Assembly: GCA_964473155.1 (NCBI GenBank)
Contig: CAYYNT010000002.1
Coordinates: forward strand, 113,867 to 177,866
DNA from: JAJFUG01 sp964473155
Lineage (GTDB): Bacteria; Gemmatimonadota; Glassbacteria; GWA2-58-10
Length of the DNA: 64,000 nt
Direction: 5' to 3'
This document shows positions 54,837 to 64,000 of the stretch, one piece after another (within the stretch, counting starts at the first letter, position 1; each line of letters starts with the position of its first letter). The translations under genes were made by a program, and so were the position numbers. Under the pieces are notes generated by a model. That model was not told the DNA's origin and made no database searches. It worked only from the letters and a program-made list of their open reading frames with translations.

Positions 54837-55154
54837 GGGTTCCCCTGCTCGGTCAAGTAAACCACCGGCGAGCCTGCTCGGTGGCTTTTGTAAGCCTAAA
54901 AGTCCGGCTGATCGTTTGCGGCCGTCCCCGGCCTCTGCTCTTCGATATATTACTGTATCATTTCGTCCGTGGGGCCAGCGCCCGAAATCACTAAAAACAG
55001 CCTCGCTCCCACAGTCCACCGCCCCATAATCGGGGTTTGCTCCCATGAATCTTTAATAGCCCAATGACCGTGATGCTCTTGATGATTCAAACCTGCTTCG
55101 CCGCACATGCAGTTTATTGATATCTCAAGCATCACGTGCGATTTTTGCTACAGT
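54837..55154. other. Intergenic between pectate lyase and dehydratase genes
   Basis: A 318-bp spacer. A 6-bp hairpin, CCACCG/CGGTGG (54862-54884), lies just upstream of the dehydratase start, and its loop repeats the CCGAGCAGG found beside the ribosome site, which may be regulatory. No gene is seen. Confidence 0.4.
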
Positions 55155-56474
55155 TCATTCCTCTGCCAGCAGTTCCACCGCCCTCTCGTTCGCATATTCC
55201 TCTATGGCCGTGTAGCCGCCGGTCATCACTTTAGCGCAGTCCGAGCCGTCCTGGGGATTCAAACCTCTGGCCTTCTCCCACTCGTCCGGGATGCCGTCGG
55301 AATCCGTATCCATTGGGGCCGTTCCCGGCGTGAGGCCCTCCAGAAGGTCCGGCTGGCTGCGCCGTCCCCAGGAGCCGCTTCCCTCGGCCACCTCGCGCAC
55401 CACCCGGCGGGTGACAAAATCCCTGGGGAAACAACCCGCCTTCGCCAGCACCAGATTATAAGCTTCCTCCGGCATTTGCGTGGTCACAGGGGGACAGACC
55501 GCCGGTTTATCCGCCCGGCTGCCGTAACGGGCGTAGTAGCTCAGTCCGGGGTGACGGTCCTTCTCGGCCCAGGGATCCTGCACCAGTCCCAGTCCATAAA
55601 TAAAATTGTCACGCAGATAGTATTCAGTTTTCTTCGCAAAGCAGAACGGGAAAATCTGCGGATCATTGGGGCCACGTTTGTAATAGTTGCCAACAATGTT
55701 GAAAATCCCGCCATTGGTTGGATTATCGTGCAGGAAACCGTCGCGGAAATTGTACACCACGTTGTTGACTATATCCGCCGGTCCATTGGCCACGGCCGGG
55801 CAGCGGCGTTTCATGTGCGCGAACAGGTTGTGGTGGACGGTAATCCGCTTGCCGTCCGGCCCCTGTATCAGGCCGTAGTTATGCACGCCCTCCTCGTGGC
55901 CCAGCGTGTCGCCGTCCTCCACCGTGCACCATTGCACGGTGACGTCATCCGCCTGGAACACGTCGATAGTCTCATCGCTGGCCCAGGCGAACGAGCAATG
56001 GTCCAGGATCACCCGGCGCGCGTTGGAAAGCTGAAGCGCGTCCCCGCTCTGGTTCAGGGTCAGGTTGGAATCCGGGCGGAAACGCATGAAACGGACCACG
56101 ATATCCTCGACCTTGGGCAGCTTTCGCCCGTAAGGGGTCACGAGCATGCCGCGCAGCGTGATCCCGGCCCCCGGCGCGGTCTGGCCCAGGACGCTGATCT
56201 TTCCGTGCGCGATAGTAACATCGCCGGTTATCACGCCGCTCACATCGAACACCACTATCCGCGGCCCCTCGGCGCCGCACGCGGCCCTGAAGCTGCCCGG
56301 CCCGTCCGCGTTCAGGTTGGTCACCTTGATCACCCGTCCGCCCCGCCCGCCCGGAGTAATGGCCCCGAATCCCTCGGCGCCCGGGAAAGCCGGAAGGCCC
56401 GTTGCGGCAAGTTCAACCGACGCGGTGAAGAACAAAACAGCCAGCAGCGAATAAGCCCTCTCCGATATGCGCAT
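55155..56474 (-). CDS. Secreted pectate lyase-like protein (PL1-type) with calcium-binding tail
   Basis: A 439-residue protein with a Sec signal ('LLAVLFFTASVELAATG'). The body is a right-handed beta-helix of the pectate lyase type: 'AFPGAEGFGAITPGGRGGRVIKVTNLN', 'IVVFDVSGVI', 'VILDHCSFAWASDETID', 'ITVHHNLFAHMKRRCPA' and 'NNVVYNFRDGFLHDNPTN'. The C-terminus adds a thrombospondin-3-like Ca2+ loop (DTDSDGIPDEW, about 389-399) and 'GGYTAIEEYAN'. It would cleave polygalacturonate by beta-elimination. CGGAGG precedes the start. A close paralogue lies 53 bp upstream. Confidence 0.85.
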   Translation of the reverse strand: MRISERAYSLLAVLFFTASVELAATGLPAFPGAEGFGAITPGGRGGRVIKVTNLNADGPGSFRAACGAEGPRIVVFDVSGVITGDVTIAHGKISVLGQTAPGAGITLRGMLVTPYGRKLPKVEDIVVRFMRFRPDSNLTLNQSGDALQLSNARRVILDHCSFAWASDETIDVFQADDVTVQWCTVEDGDTLGHEEGVHNYGLIQGPDGKRITVHHNLFAHMKRRCPAVANGPADIVNNVVYNFRDGFLHDNPTNGGIFNIVGNYYKRGPNDPQIFPFCFAKKTEYYLRDNFIYGLGLVQDPWAEKDRHPGLSYYARYGSRADKPAVCPPVTTQMPEEAYNLVLAKAGCFPRDFVTRRVVREVAEGSGSWGRRSQPDLLEGLTPGTAPMDTDSDGIPDEWEKARGLNPQDGSDCAKVMTGGYTAIEEYANERAVELLAEE

Positions 56475-56527
56475 CTTTCCTCCGGATTCAGCGTGTCACC
56501 GATTCAGGGAAGTTTTTCCATTCCGGA

Positions 56528-57865
56528 TCATTGGACTGTCTGGCTGCCTGCGATCAGTTTCCGCGCCAGTTCATCGGCGTAAACTTCTATTGCGGTATAT
56601 CCATGCTCCATCACTTTCGAGCAGTCCGAGCCATCCTTCGGGTCCAGGCCTTTCGCCTCCTCCCAATCATCCGGCATGCCGTCATTGTCCGTATCCACCG
56701 GCGGCTCGGACGGAACAAGCCCTTCCAGCAGATCGGCCGGTTCGTGACGGCCCCAGGAGCCGGTGCTGTCGCGCACATCAGCCACTGTCCTCAGGCTCAC
56801 AGCATCTCGCGGGAGGCAACCCGCGCTGGCCAGCACCAGGCGATAAGCCTCCTCCGGCATCTGGGTGGTCACCGGAGGACAGGCAGAGGGCTGACCGGCT
56901 TTACGTCCTTTATCGGCATAAGCCGCCAGGCCGGGATGACGGTCCTTTTCGGCCCAGGGGTCCTGCACCAGACCGACAGTGTGAATATAGTTGTCCCGCA
57001 GATAGTAGCTGGCGCTGTCATCGAAACAGAACGGGTATATCGAACGGCTGGAGGGCCCGGCCTTGTAGTAGTTGCCCACGATATTGAACGTGCTGTCATT
57101 GGTCGGGTTGTCGTGCAGGAAACCATCGCGGAAATTGTAGACCACGTTGTTGACCACATCCGCCGGAGCGTTGGCTATCGCCGGACAGCGGCGGCCGTGG
57201 TGGGCGAAAAGATTGTGGTGCACTGTCAGGTGCGCCCCCTCCGGGCCGCTGAGCAGACCGTAGTTATGAACGCCCTTCCAGTGGCCGACAACGTCCGACT
57301 CCTCGATGTCGCACCACTGGACAGTCAGGTCGCGGGCGCAGAACAGGCCCAGGCATTCATCCGTGGACCAGGAAACGGAACAATGGTCTATCACCGCGCG
57401 CCGCACGCGGTTGAACTGGAGCGCATCCGCCTGGTCGCCGGTCATGGATGGCGGTCGGACCCGGACAAAGCGCACCACTATATCTTCAAGATTTCCGATT
57501 GTCGTGTCGTTGGGAGTCTTCAGCATACCCCTGACAGTAATCCCGGCCCCAGGCGCGGTCTGGCCGAAAATGCTGATCTGGCCGTGTTCGATCATCACAT
57601 CTCCGGGTATCACTCCGCTTACGCCGAACACAATTATCCGCGGCCCCTCGGCGCTGCAAGCCTCCTGAAAGCTGCCCGGACCGGAGGTGTTCAGGTTGGT
57701 CACCTTGATCACCCGGCCGCCCCGTCCGCCGTGGGTGTCCGCGCCGAAACCCTCGGCCCCGGGAAAAGCCGGTGGAACTTTTGATACGGTGGGTGCGGGT
57801 TTGCCACAGGCAATAAAACAGAAAAAGAACACTGCAATACAGGCAATAGCTCTGGATGCGGACAT
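56528..57865 (-). CDS. Pectate lyase-like lipoprotein (PL1-type), tandem paralogue
   Basis: A 445-residue protein similar along its length to the gene at 55155. Its signal ends in 'CFIACGKP', so it is probably a lipoprotein (Cys20). Shared blocks are 'GGRGGRVIKVTNLN', 'VIDHCSVSWSTDECLG', 'LTVHHNLFAHHGRRCPAIAN', 'NNVVYNFRDGFLHDNPTN' and 'LVQDPWAEKDRHPGL', then a TSP3-like loop (DTDNDGMPDDW). The pair gives one secreted and one membrane-anchored lyase, a common arrangement for releasing and retaining oligouronides. The ribosome site is weak. Confidence 0.83.
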   Translation of the reverse strand: MSASRAIACIAVFFFCFIACGKPAPTVSKVPPAFPGAEGFGADTHGGRGGRVIKVTNLNTSGPGSFQEACSAEGPRIIVFGVSGVIPGDVMIEHGQISIFGQTAPGAGITVRGMLKTPNDTTIGNLEDIVVRFVRVRPPSMTGDQADALQFNRVRRAVIDHCSVSWSTDECLGLFCARDLTVQWCDIEESDVVGHWKGVHNYGLLSGPEGAHLTVHHNLFAHHGRRCPAIANAPADVVNNVVYNFRDGFLHDNPTNDSTFNIVGNYYKAGPSSRSIYPFCFDDSASYYLRDNYIHTVGLVQDPWAEKDRHPGLAAYADKGRKAGQPSACPPVTTQMPEEAYRLVLASAGCLPRDAVSLRTVADVRDSTGSWGRHEPADLLEGLVPSEPPVDTDNDGMPDDWEEAKGLDPKDGSDCSKVMEHGYTAIEVYADELARKLIAGSQTVQ

Positions 57866-57964
57866 GGGAGTCCCCGGCGGGTAAGGTTGGACTGTCTGGA
57901 GAAAGCCGGTGCGGAACAGTGTTCCACACCGGCGGATTACTGCGGATTTAAAGCAGGCGCCTCA

Positions 57965-59221
57965 CTACTCCCTGAGCTGTCCCTTACCCATCACCACCCA
58001 TTTGTAGGTAGTCAGCTCGGCCAGGCCCATCGGGCCGCGGGCGTGCAGCTTGTCGGTGCTGATACCGATCTCGGCCCCCAGCCCGTACTGGCCTCCATCG
58101 GAAAACCTGGTCGAAGCGTTGACCATCACGGATGAGGAATCCACTCTTTTGACAAACTCACGGGCGGTCCTGGCGTTCTGAGTCACTATGGCGTCGGTGT
58201 GGCGCGAGCCGTAGCGGTTGATATGCCCGACCGCGCCCTCCAGGCCGTCTACCACCCGCACAGAAAGGACCAGGTCCAAATATTCGGTTTTCCAGTCCTG
58301 CTCAGTGGCCGCCTCCATCTGCGGGTCGATCACCCGGCTCCTTTCGCAGCCAGCAAGCTTCACTCCCGCCTGGCGCAGGCGCGGCAGGACCAGAGGCAGG
58401 AACCTCTCCGCCACTCTGCTGTCCACCAGAAGGGTTTCCATGGCGTTGCATACGCCAGGACGCTGCACCTTGGCGTTCATCACTATGTCCGAGGCCATTT
58501 CCAGGTTTGCCGCCCGGTCCACGTACACGTGGCAGATACCGTTGTAATGCTTGATCACCGGTATCGTGCTCTCGGCCACCACCCGGCGGATAAGCTCCTC
58601 GCCGCCGCGCGGGATGATCAGGTCCACCAGTTCATCCATCTTGAGCAGCGCCCCCACCGCGGCGCGGTCGGTGGTGGGCAGCACCTGGATCGAGCTGCGG
58701 GGCAGGCCCGCGCTCTCGAGCGCCACGCCCATCGTGGCGGCCAGAGCAAGGTTGGAGTTGATCGATTCGCTGCCGCCGCGCAGGATCACGGCGTTGCTGG
58801 TCTTGAGGGTCAGGATGCTGGCATCCACCGTGACATTCGGACGCGACTCGTAGATGATCCCGATCACGCCGATTGGAACAGTCAGCTTGTAAATTTTCAG
58901 GCCGTTGGGACGGACCCGGGTATCGTAAACCCGCCCGACCGGGTCTTTGAGGGCGATAACCTCGCGCACGCCCTGGATCATGGCTTTCATGCGCCTGTCA
59001 TCCAGGCGCAGACGGTCGAGCATGGCGGCGGAAAGGCCGGCCTGACGGCCGTGGTCCAGGTCTTTCTCGTTCTCCGCCTGGATGACCGCCCTGTCATTTT
59101 CCAGCCCGGCGGCGATAGCCTCCAGGGCGCGGTCCTTGTCCGCGGTCGAGGCTCGGGCCAGGCTCAACGAGGCATCCCGCGCGCTGACACAGATATCTCT
59201 TACCAGACGGCTGACATCCAT
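57965..59221 (-). CDS. proA: Glutamate-5-semialdehyde dehydrogenase (gamma-glutamyl phosphate reductase)
   Basis: A 418-residue cytoplasmic NADPH-dependent enzyme and the second step of proline synthesis, reducing gamma-glutamyl phosphate to the semialdehyde. The catalytic Cys258 lies in 'AKVQRPGVCNAMETLL', and the family blocks 'PIGVIGIIYESRPNVT', 'AVILRGGSES' and 'DSSSVMVNASTRFSDGGQYGLGAEIGISTDKLHARGP' are present. Length is normal. GGAGAAC precedes the ATG. proB is on the same strand but separated by the heparinase-like gene. Confidence 0.95.
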   Translation of the reverse strand: MDVSRLVRDICVSARDASLSLARASTADKDRALEAIAAGLENDRAVIQAENEKDLDHGRQAGLSAAMLDRLRLDDRRMKAMIQGVREVIALKDPVGRVYDTRVRPNGLKIYKLTVPIGVIGIIYESRPNVTVDASILTLKTSNAVILRGGSESINSNLALAATMGVALESAGLPRSSIQVLPTTDRAAVGALLKMDELVDLIIPRGGEELIRRVVAESTIPVIKHYNGICHVYVDRAANLEMASDIVMNAKVQRPGVCNAMETLLVDSRVAERFLPLVLPRLRQAGVKLAGCERSRVIDPQMEAATEQDWKTEYLDLVLSVRVVDGLEGAVGHINRYGSRHTDAIVTQNARTAREFVKRVDSSSVMVNASTRFSDGGQYGLGAEIGISTDKLHARGPMGLAELTTYKWVVMGKGQLRE

Positions 59222-59331
59222 CTATCGTTCTCCGTTTCCATATATCGAAATCACTTATGGCAAATCTATCAAATGACAGCAAAACAAAACACAACTTAAT
59301 TCTCCATAACTGCCAGCGCAAGATACCGCGC

Positions 59332-61208
59332 TCAGTTCCCGAACAACCCGCTCTGCGGCTGGACCGCACGGGTGAGTTCACGTTCCAGAATTACTTTGCC
59401 CTTCTCCTCCAGCCTGATCCTGCCCGCCGCCTCTCCCGCTTCGGCGAACAGCACCTGCCAGGCGCGTTCTCCGTCTTTGAACTTCACTCCCGCGTATCCC
59501 GGCTCGCGCACCAGCTCGGAAGCAGCCATAGTCTGGAGCGAATCGCGGTCACCCACCTGGATCAGGTGCAGAAAATTGTCCTGAGTGCGCGGCGCTCCGG
59601 GGATGACCTCCANNNNNNNNNNNNNNNNNNNNNNNNNNNNNNNNNNNNNNNNNNNNNNNNNNNNNNNNNNNNNNNNNNNNNNNNNNNNNNNNNNNNNNNN
59701 NNNNNNNNNNNNGTCTCGGCCTTGCACTGGCCGCCGTCGTTGGGATACGGCAGGGCTTCCTCATCCGGGGCCAGGAACCCCCAGTAGCGGGGCATCTTCT
59801 CATCCGGCATACGGATCAGGATACAGTTGTGCGCCACGGTGCGGCTGTAATAATGCGAAAGGTGCTGGCCCGGCTCCGGCCGGGTCCCGCTGTCCAGGGC
59901 CAGAAAGCCCTTGTGATAGATTGTGAAATTGTTATGGTCGAAATGCTTGTGCTGCTCCAGGCTGCCACCGGCGGTGAAAGAGGCGTAGGTGTCGCTGTCG
60001 CCCGATCCGCTGCGGAAAAACACCTGGCCCATGTGCTCGAAATGACGGGCCGCAGGCAGCACCTGGTCCGGGCCGGCCGGGGTCAGCTCGGTGTGACGGC
60101 GCCGTATCAGGAAACGCGCCCAGGGGAACGATATCCGGTCATCACGTTTCATGCCGTTATCCAGCAGCCAGCGCGTGAAAGCCATCTCACGCGGCATCCC
60201 GTCGCCGTAGAAATGTACGATCTGCCAAAGGTGCATGTTCATCTGGTTCAAGCGGAGCTGATTGGTCTCGTGATAGCTGTCGCCCCAACCGAACGTGCGC
60301 TGGCCGGGCAGCATGTTCCACATCATGTAGCCGGGTAGAAAACCGGCATAAGGCCATTTCGGAGCGAGGTTCTCACCGGTGACGGACTCGAAGGTGTGGA
60401 AGAAATTGAACTCGGCCCAAGGGTAAGCGGCCAGGGCGTAATTGAGCGCCGCTGTCGCCGATCCGCCGTCATCCCCCGACATCCGGCTGCGGTAGGCCAG
60501 GAGTTCGTTGTACTCTTTGTATCCACGTAGGGCAAGCTTCTTCGCCAGGGTGTCATCCACCCCCTCGCCAAGGGCGCAAAGCCCCGCGTACCAGGCCAGC
60601 GCTCCGGTCCCGTAGAAACCGGAAGATGGCCCGCCCCAGTTCTCACGCTCGAACGGCTCTCGGCTGCCGGTCCAGTCGCCGGTGGGGAGGACATCCAGGA
60701 CAGCGCGCAGGTACGAGGCAGTCAGTTCCCGGCGCTCCTGCTTTGGCAGATCGTTCCAGATCCAATCCAGGGCGGCCCAGGCATCGATCCGCGAGAAATT
60801 ATACCAGTCCACGCTGCGTTTTTCGGCGAAGCAGCGGTGATAATAGCTCAGGCTCCGGTGCAGCATGACCCGGCTCAGCTCGAAATAACGTCTCTCGCCG
60901 GTCATCAGGTAAATAAAAGCCGCCGATGCGGCCTGCGAGCCAAAATCTCCATCCGCCGAATCCGCCAGCGCCCACTCATCGACACGGAACTTGAATTTCT
61001 CGTAAAACTCGCGTTCTTCGTTCTGTGTCAGAGCTTTGATTTCCGGCAGAATATTCTGGTTGAGGAAAAGACGCGGATGATCCGGGCGGACACTGGCAAG
61101 CCAGTCGCCGGATGTTTCTCCGGTATTGCGCCCGCAGGACAGGATTACGGCGAACATCGTCAGCAGAGTCAGAAGCATTCCCGTTCGGGCACTGGTATGA
61201 CGGTTCAT
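59332..61208 (-). CDS. Heparinase II/III-like lipoprotein, interrupted by assembly gap
   Basis: The N-terminal 499 or so residues (61208 down to 59713) and a C-terminal piece (59612 down to 59332) are readable. The signal ends 'ILSCGRNTG', probably a lipoprotein. 'HPRLFLNQNILPEIKAL' opens an alpha-toroid, and 'SLEQHKHFDHNNFTIYHKGFLALDSGTRP' with 'RTVAHNCILIRMPD' is typical of the heparinase II/III beta-sandwich with its catalytic His/Tyr region. It would cleave uronate-containing glycans. The two pieces are in different frames across 100 N, which means the true gap length is not 100. The gene separates proB from proA. Confidence 0.85.
59613..59712. other. Assembly gap (100 N)
   Basis: Exactly 100 unknown bases inside the heparinase-like gene. 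The span from start to stop is not a multiple of three with these 100 bases, so the size is a placeholder. Confidence 0.95.
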
Positions 61209-61339
61209 GCAGGCGCCTCCGGTTCCGGGTTGATTAATTCAAATATCTGTCAGACAGAACTGTTACGTGATCAGTCAACAGGCTTTACTCCGCTTTCAGA
61301 TAACCGTCCGGTGTCTGATACAGTAGAACGGCTTTGTAC

Positions 61340-62512
61340 TCACTGTCCTCCCAGCAATACAAGATTGTCTTTGTGCACAACCTCTTCCGGGGCGGCATGG
61401 CCCAGCACCTCGTTGATCCGGGAAGAATGCAGGCCCTTGATCCTTTCCAGGTCCTCGGAGTTGTAGCTTGTCACGCCCTTGGCGAACACCGTATCGTCAA
61501 CAGTGCAGGCTATCTCCACCACGTCCCCCGATTCGAAAGCGCCCCTGATCTCCTTTATACCGCTGGAAAGAAGGCTCCCTGCGCGCAAGGTCAGCGCGCG
61601 GCGCGCTCCCTCATCCACCATCAGACGGCCGCGGGAGCGGCTGGAGAACGCTATCCACTGCTTGCGGCTGCGCATGCCCCCGGAGCGCGGGAGGAATAGC
61701 GTGCCCACATCCCGCCCATCCAGGATGCCCTCCAGATCGCAATCCCGTCCCGAGGCGATAACCATGTTTCGCCCGGAGCCTGTCACCAGTTCGGCCGCAG
61801 CCAGCTTGGTTTTCATCCCTCCGATAGAAACCTCGCTGCCCTTGCCGCGCGTCGAGCGCTGCATCTGGGCCGTAATCTCGGTCACCACCGGAATTCGCGT
61901 GGCCGCGGGGTCGAACTTGGGATTAGCCGTGTACAGCCCGTCTATGTCGGTGAGTATCACCAGCAGTTCAGCCCCCACCAGGGCTGAAACATGCGCGCTC
62001 AGGCTGTCGTTGTCGCCGTATTTAAGTTCGCGCACCGCCACGCTGTCGTTCTCGTTGACCACCGGGACCACTCCCAGGCGCAGCAGGCTTTCAAACGTGT
62101 TCTGAAGGTTGACATACTTTCTGCGGTTCTGGAAATCCTCGGCTGTCACCAGCACCTGCCCTACCCGTCTGCCGAAAGCCTCGAACGCATGTTCCCACAT
62201 CTTCATCAGGCGCACCTGGCCCACAGCGGCCACGGCCTGGCGGTCCGGGATCAGCCGCGGGTAGCTTTTCAAGTTCAGACGGCCCATCCCCGCGCCCACC
62301 GCCCCGCTGGAGACCAGCACGACAGTCAGGCCGCGTTCCTGAAGGGCGTTGACTCTCGAGGCCAGGCGGTCTATGCGCTCGACAGCTATGTTGTTGTCCG
62401 CTCCGGTCAGCACGCGCGTACCGATTTTTACGACCACGCGGCGGACATGGCTCAGGTCTCTGGCAACAGATTCCGATCCGGATAAAGATCCGGCATTGGC
62501 ATGATTATTCAT
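61340..62512 (-). CDS. proB: Glutamate 5-kinase
   Basis: A 390-residue cytoplasmic enzyme and the first step of proline synthesis, phosphorylating glutamate. Amino-acid-kinase motifs are 'VVVKIGTRVLTG', 'VVLVSSGAVGAGMG', 'VVPVVNENDSVAVRELKYGDNDSLSAHVSALVGAELLVILTDIDGLYTANP' and 'GGMKTKLAAAELVTGSG'. A C-terminal PUA domain follows ('RGRLMVDEGARRALTLRAGSLLSSGI'). I chose the ATG at 62512 (AGGG upstream), which overlaps the end of the propeller gene by 8 bp, suggesting coupled translation. Confidence 0.95.
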   Translation of the reverse strand: MNNHANAGSLSGSESVARDLSHVRRVVVKIGTRVLTGADNNIAVERIDRLASRVNALQERGLTVVLVSSGAVGAGMGRLNLKSYPRLIPDRQAVAAVGQVRLMKMWEHAFEAFGRRVGQVLVTAEDFQNRRKYVNLQNTFESLLRLGVVPVVNENDSVAVRELKYGDNDSLSAHVSALVGAELLVILTDIDGLYTANPKFDPAATRIPVVTEITAQMQRSTRGKGSEVSIGGMKTKLAAAELVTGSGRNMVIASGRDCDLEGILDGRDVGTLFLPRSGGMRSRKQWIAFSSRSRGRLMVDEGARRALTLRAGSLLSSGIKEIRGAFESGDVVEIACTVDDTVFAKGVTSYNSEDLERIKGLHSSRINEVLGHAAPEEVVHKDNLVLLGGQ

Positions 62513-63608
62513 TTTCCCTGGTCCGTTTTTTTCTCTTTTTCGCTGATAGTTGGTTACGCTCTCCGAAAGCGTAAATACAGCCGTCCTCGGCGCCCACATA
62601 TATGATTCCACCTGCAACAGCGGGGCTTGAAATGACCGGGCTGCCGATCCGGCAGCGCCAGCGGAGTCTTCCCGCATCAAGGGTCAGACCATAAAGATAA
62701 CCGTCACCGGACCCGAACACCACGGTTTCTCCAGCCACCGCGGGCGAGCTGTGGATCGAATCATTGGTGCGGTATGACCAGACCAGCATCCCGGTGTATT
62801 TTTCGAGACAGTAACAGCGTCCGTCAAGGCTTGTCAAGATAATGCGGTTCTGCGTCAGCGCCGCGGTCGAGCGCACCGCGTTCTCGGTCCGGAAAGTCCA
62901 GAGCTGCTCTCCGTCCTCCAGGCTCACTGCATGGAGGTGACGGTCATCCGAGCCGAGATACACTTTATCGCTGTCCGCGGATGGCGAACAGTTGATTGCG
63001 GCGCCGGTCTGATATTTCCAGAGCGGATCACCATTCTCAATGCCATGAGCGACCAGGCTGCCATCCGAGCATCCCGAACAGACTGTTTTTCCGCTAAGGC
63101 AACTCGTATAGCGTAACTCACCGCCGGTCCGGTTCTTCCAGATCAGCGCTCCGTTTTGCGCATTCAGGGCGTAAAGCCTGCAATCCGAGGAACCGATCAG
63201 CACCCACCCGTCCATTGCCAGCGGGGTTGCAAACACGGGGCCAAGCGTCTGAAACTGCCAGAGAGAGGATCCGGTTTTGGCGTCGAACGCCCGCAGGCTG
63301 CCATCGCGGCTGGAGCCGGCGAAAAGACGTCCCTCGCTCACCGCGTTTGACAGATTGCCCTCATCGCCTGTCCTGGCGCGCCAGTGGAGCGCGCCACAGA
63401 GGCTGTCCACGGCATACAGGAACCCGTCCCTCGATCCGCAGTAGCAGCGGCCATCCACGACTGTCGGGCTGGCGAAAAAAATCCGCCCCTCGGTCTGGAG
63501 CATCCAGAGCAGTTCCGGCTGTCCGGGCGCATCTTCGGGCGTAAATCCGCTGCGCGAATGATCATGGTGAAACAGCGGCCAGCCGGTCAGGTTCTTCTCG
63601 CCGGACAT
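62505..63608 (-). CDS. PQQ-type beta-propeller protein, no signal peptide
   Basis: A 367-residue protein with about eight repeats of 'G.VYVGS.DG.LYA.D...G...W.....' (for example 'VYLGSDDRHLHAVSLEDGEQLWTFRT' and 'VVFGSGDGYLYGLTLDAGRLRWRCRI'). It resembles BamB/PQQ-repeat propellers. It begins MSGEKNLTGWPLFHHDHSRSGF without an export signal and ends in a very basic tail (KKRKKRTRE), so it appears cytosolic. Function is unknown. GGGAGAG precedes the ATG. Its stop overlaps the proB start. Confidence 0.8.
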   Translation of the reverse strand: MSGEKNLTGWPLFHHDHSRSGFTPEDAPGQPELLWMLQTEGRIFFASPTVVDGRCYCGSRDGFLYAVDSLCGALHWRARTGDEGNLSNAVSEGRLFAGSSRDGSLRAFDAKTGSSLWQFQTLGPVFATPLAMDGWVLIGSSDCRLYALNAQNGALIWKNRTGGELRYTSCLSGKTVCSGCSDGSLVAHGIENGDPLWKYQTGAAINCSPSADSDKVYLGSDDRHLHAVSLEDGEQLWTFRTENAVRSTAALTQNRIILTSLDGRCYCLEKYTGMLVWSYRTNDSIHSSPAVAGETVVFGSGDGYLYGLTLDAGRLRWRCRIGSPVISSPAVAGGIIYVGAEDGCIYAFGERNQLSAKKRKKRTRENE

Positions 63609-63634
63609 GATCTCTCCCAGCCGGAGCGGACCGG

Positions 63635-64000
63635 TCAGAACGGGCTGAAACGGCGGAAACTCCGGAAGTCGTCGCCCACTACTTCTGAAACGTACTTGAT
63701 CACCGAGACAGGCCAGACGAACTCGCTCGGGGCGATAATAAGGGCATTATTCGTGTGGGAGAGCTCTTTCGAGCGGTGGCTGGCGATCCGGTCGAAGATG
63801 TTTTTAACAAAGGGGATAGCCTCGTCCAGATTGCGGTCGATGTGCTGGCGGCAGACCTCATCGTCGATCTTAAGATAAGCGCTCCTGAACACTATCGAAA
63901 GGTCCTTGAGCTGCGTCGGGATTTTATCCTCACCGGTATAGAAATCACGCAGATTTATCGAAGCGTTTTCATCCGCGGCGATGGTCAATCTGGGAGAGAT
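63635..64000 (-). CDS. Unrecognised protein, C-terminal part (cut by window edge)
   Basis: The frame is open from the right window edge to a stop at 63635, giving 121 residues starting ISPRLTIAADENAS. I see alternating helices ('LKDLSIVFRSAYLKIDDEVCRQHIDRNLDEAIPFVKNIFDRI') and a 'WPVSVIKYVSEVVGDDFRSFRRF' end, but no motif I can name. It lies 26 bp upstream of the propeller gene on the same strand and is probably in the same operon. Confidence 0.65.
   Translation of the reverse strand: MSPRLTIAADENASINLRDFYTGEDKIPTQLKDLSIVFRSAYLKIDDEVCRQHIDRNLDEAIPFVKNIFDRIASHRSKELSHTNNALIIAPSEFVWPVSVIKYVSEVVGDDFRSFRRFSPF

Noticed and set aside
1..64000. CRISPR array, tRNA/rRNA genes, integrase or prophage
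   Set aside because: Read through both strands without finding regularly spaced repeats, tRNA-like arms or phage/integrase proteins; short repeats found are all intergenic and irregularly spaced.

Overview
The window looks like a chromosomal stretch of an uncultured, GC-rich Gram-negative bacterium. The supporting signs are a TonB-dependent receptor with its own tonB-like gene, many Sec, Tat and lipoprotein export signals, and two 100-N scaffold gaps. Extracellular beta-propellers, Tat-exported Gfo/Idh/MocA proteins, a dockerin, and uronate-polysaccharide lyases suggest a saccharolytic member of an FCB- or PVC-like candidate phylum. That placement is inference from gene content only. No rRNA, tRNA, phage, integrase or CRISPR array is visible.

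Layout. 1-7 kb: a PurF-like protein lacking its catalytic cysteine, a secreted jelly-roll protein, a GH109-type protein, a serine-hydrolase lipoprotein and an MgtC/DUF4010 membrane protein. 7-13 kb: an apparent operon of two secreted propellers, a PfkB kinase and a sodium:solute symporter. 13-26 kb: a dockerin-bearing propeller, glycosidase-like and beta-helix proteins, a sugar isomerase, a DUF362 protein, a two-domain esterase and a second GH109-type protein. 26-31 kb: PilZ, a Tat-exported isomerase-like protein, then a cobalamin riboswitch controlling a BtuB-like receptor and TonB. 31-37 kb: an oxidoreductase, ThyX, and a single-chain restriction-modification enzyme bracketed by 162-bp direct repeats. 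37-47 kb: nitrilase, DUF2752, an amidohydrolase, a second symporter, a duplicated NagA-like deacetylase (one cytosolic, one Tat-exported), a third GH109-type protein and a sulfite-oxidase-like lipoprotein. 47-51 kb: a sharply AT-rich block with a helicase/phospholipase-D protein and a J-domain protein. 51-64 kb: CCA-adding enzyme and K+ channel (both cut by a gap), threonine dehydratase-like enzyme, two pectate lyases, proA, a heparinase-like lipoprotein (cut by a gap), proB, a PQQ-type propeller and a partial gene.

How the genes fit together. Much of the content serves capture and breakdown of complex, amino-sugar- and uronate-containing glycans: lyases and esterases outside, GH109/NagA-type enzymes for N-acetylhexosamine units, Na+ symporters for uptake, and isomerases, a kinase and dehydrogenases inside. 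Two probable defence loci (the restriction-modification cassette and the helicase-PLD plus J-domain pair) sit within this metabolic background. Several dispersed repeat families lie between genes: a 128-132 bp element with 18-bp terminal inverted repeats, a 162-bp repeat in four copies, and short GC-rich palindromes.
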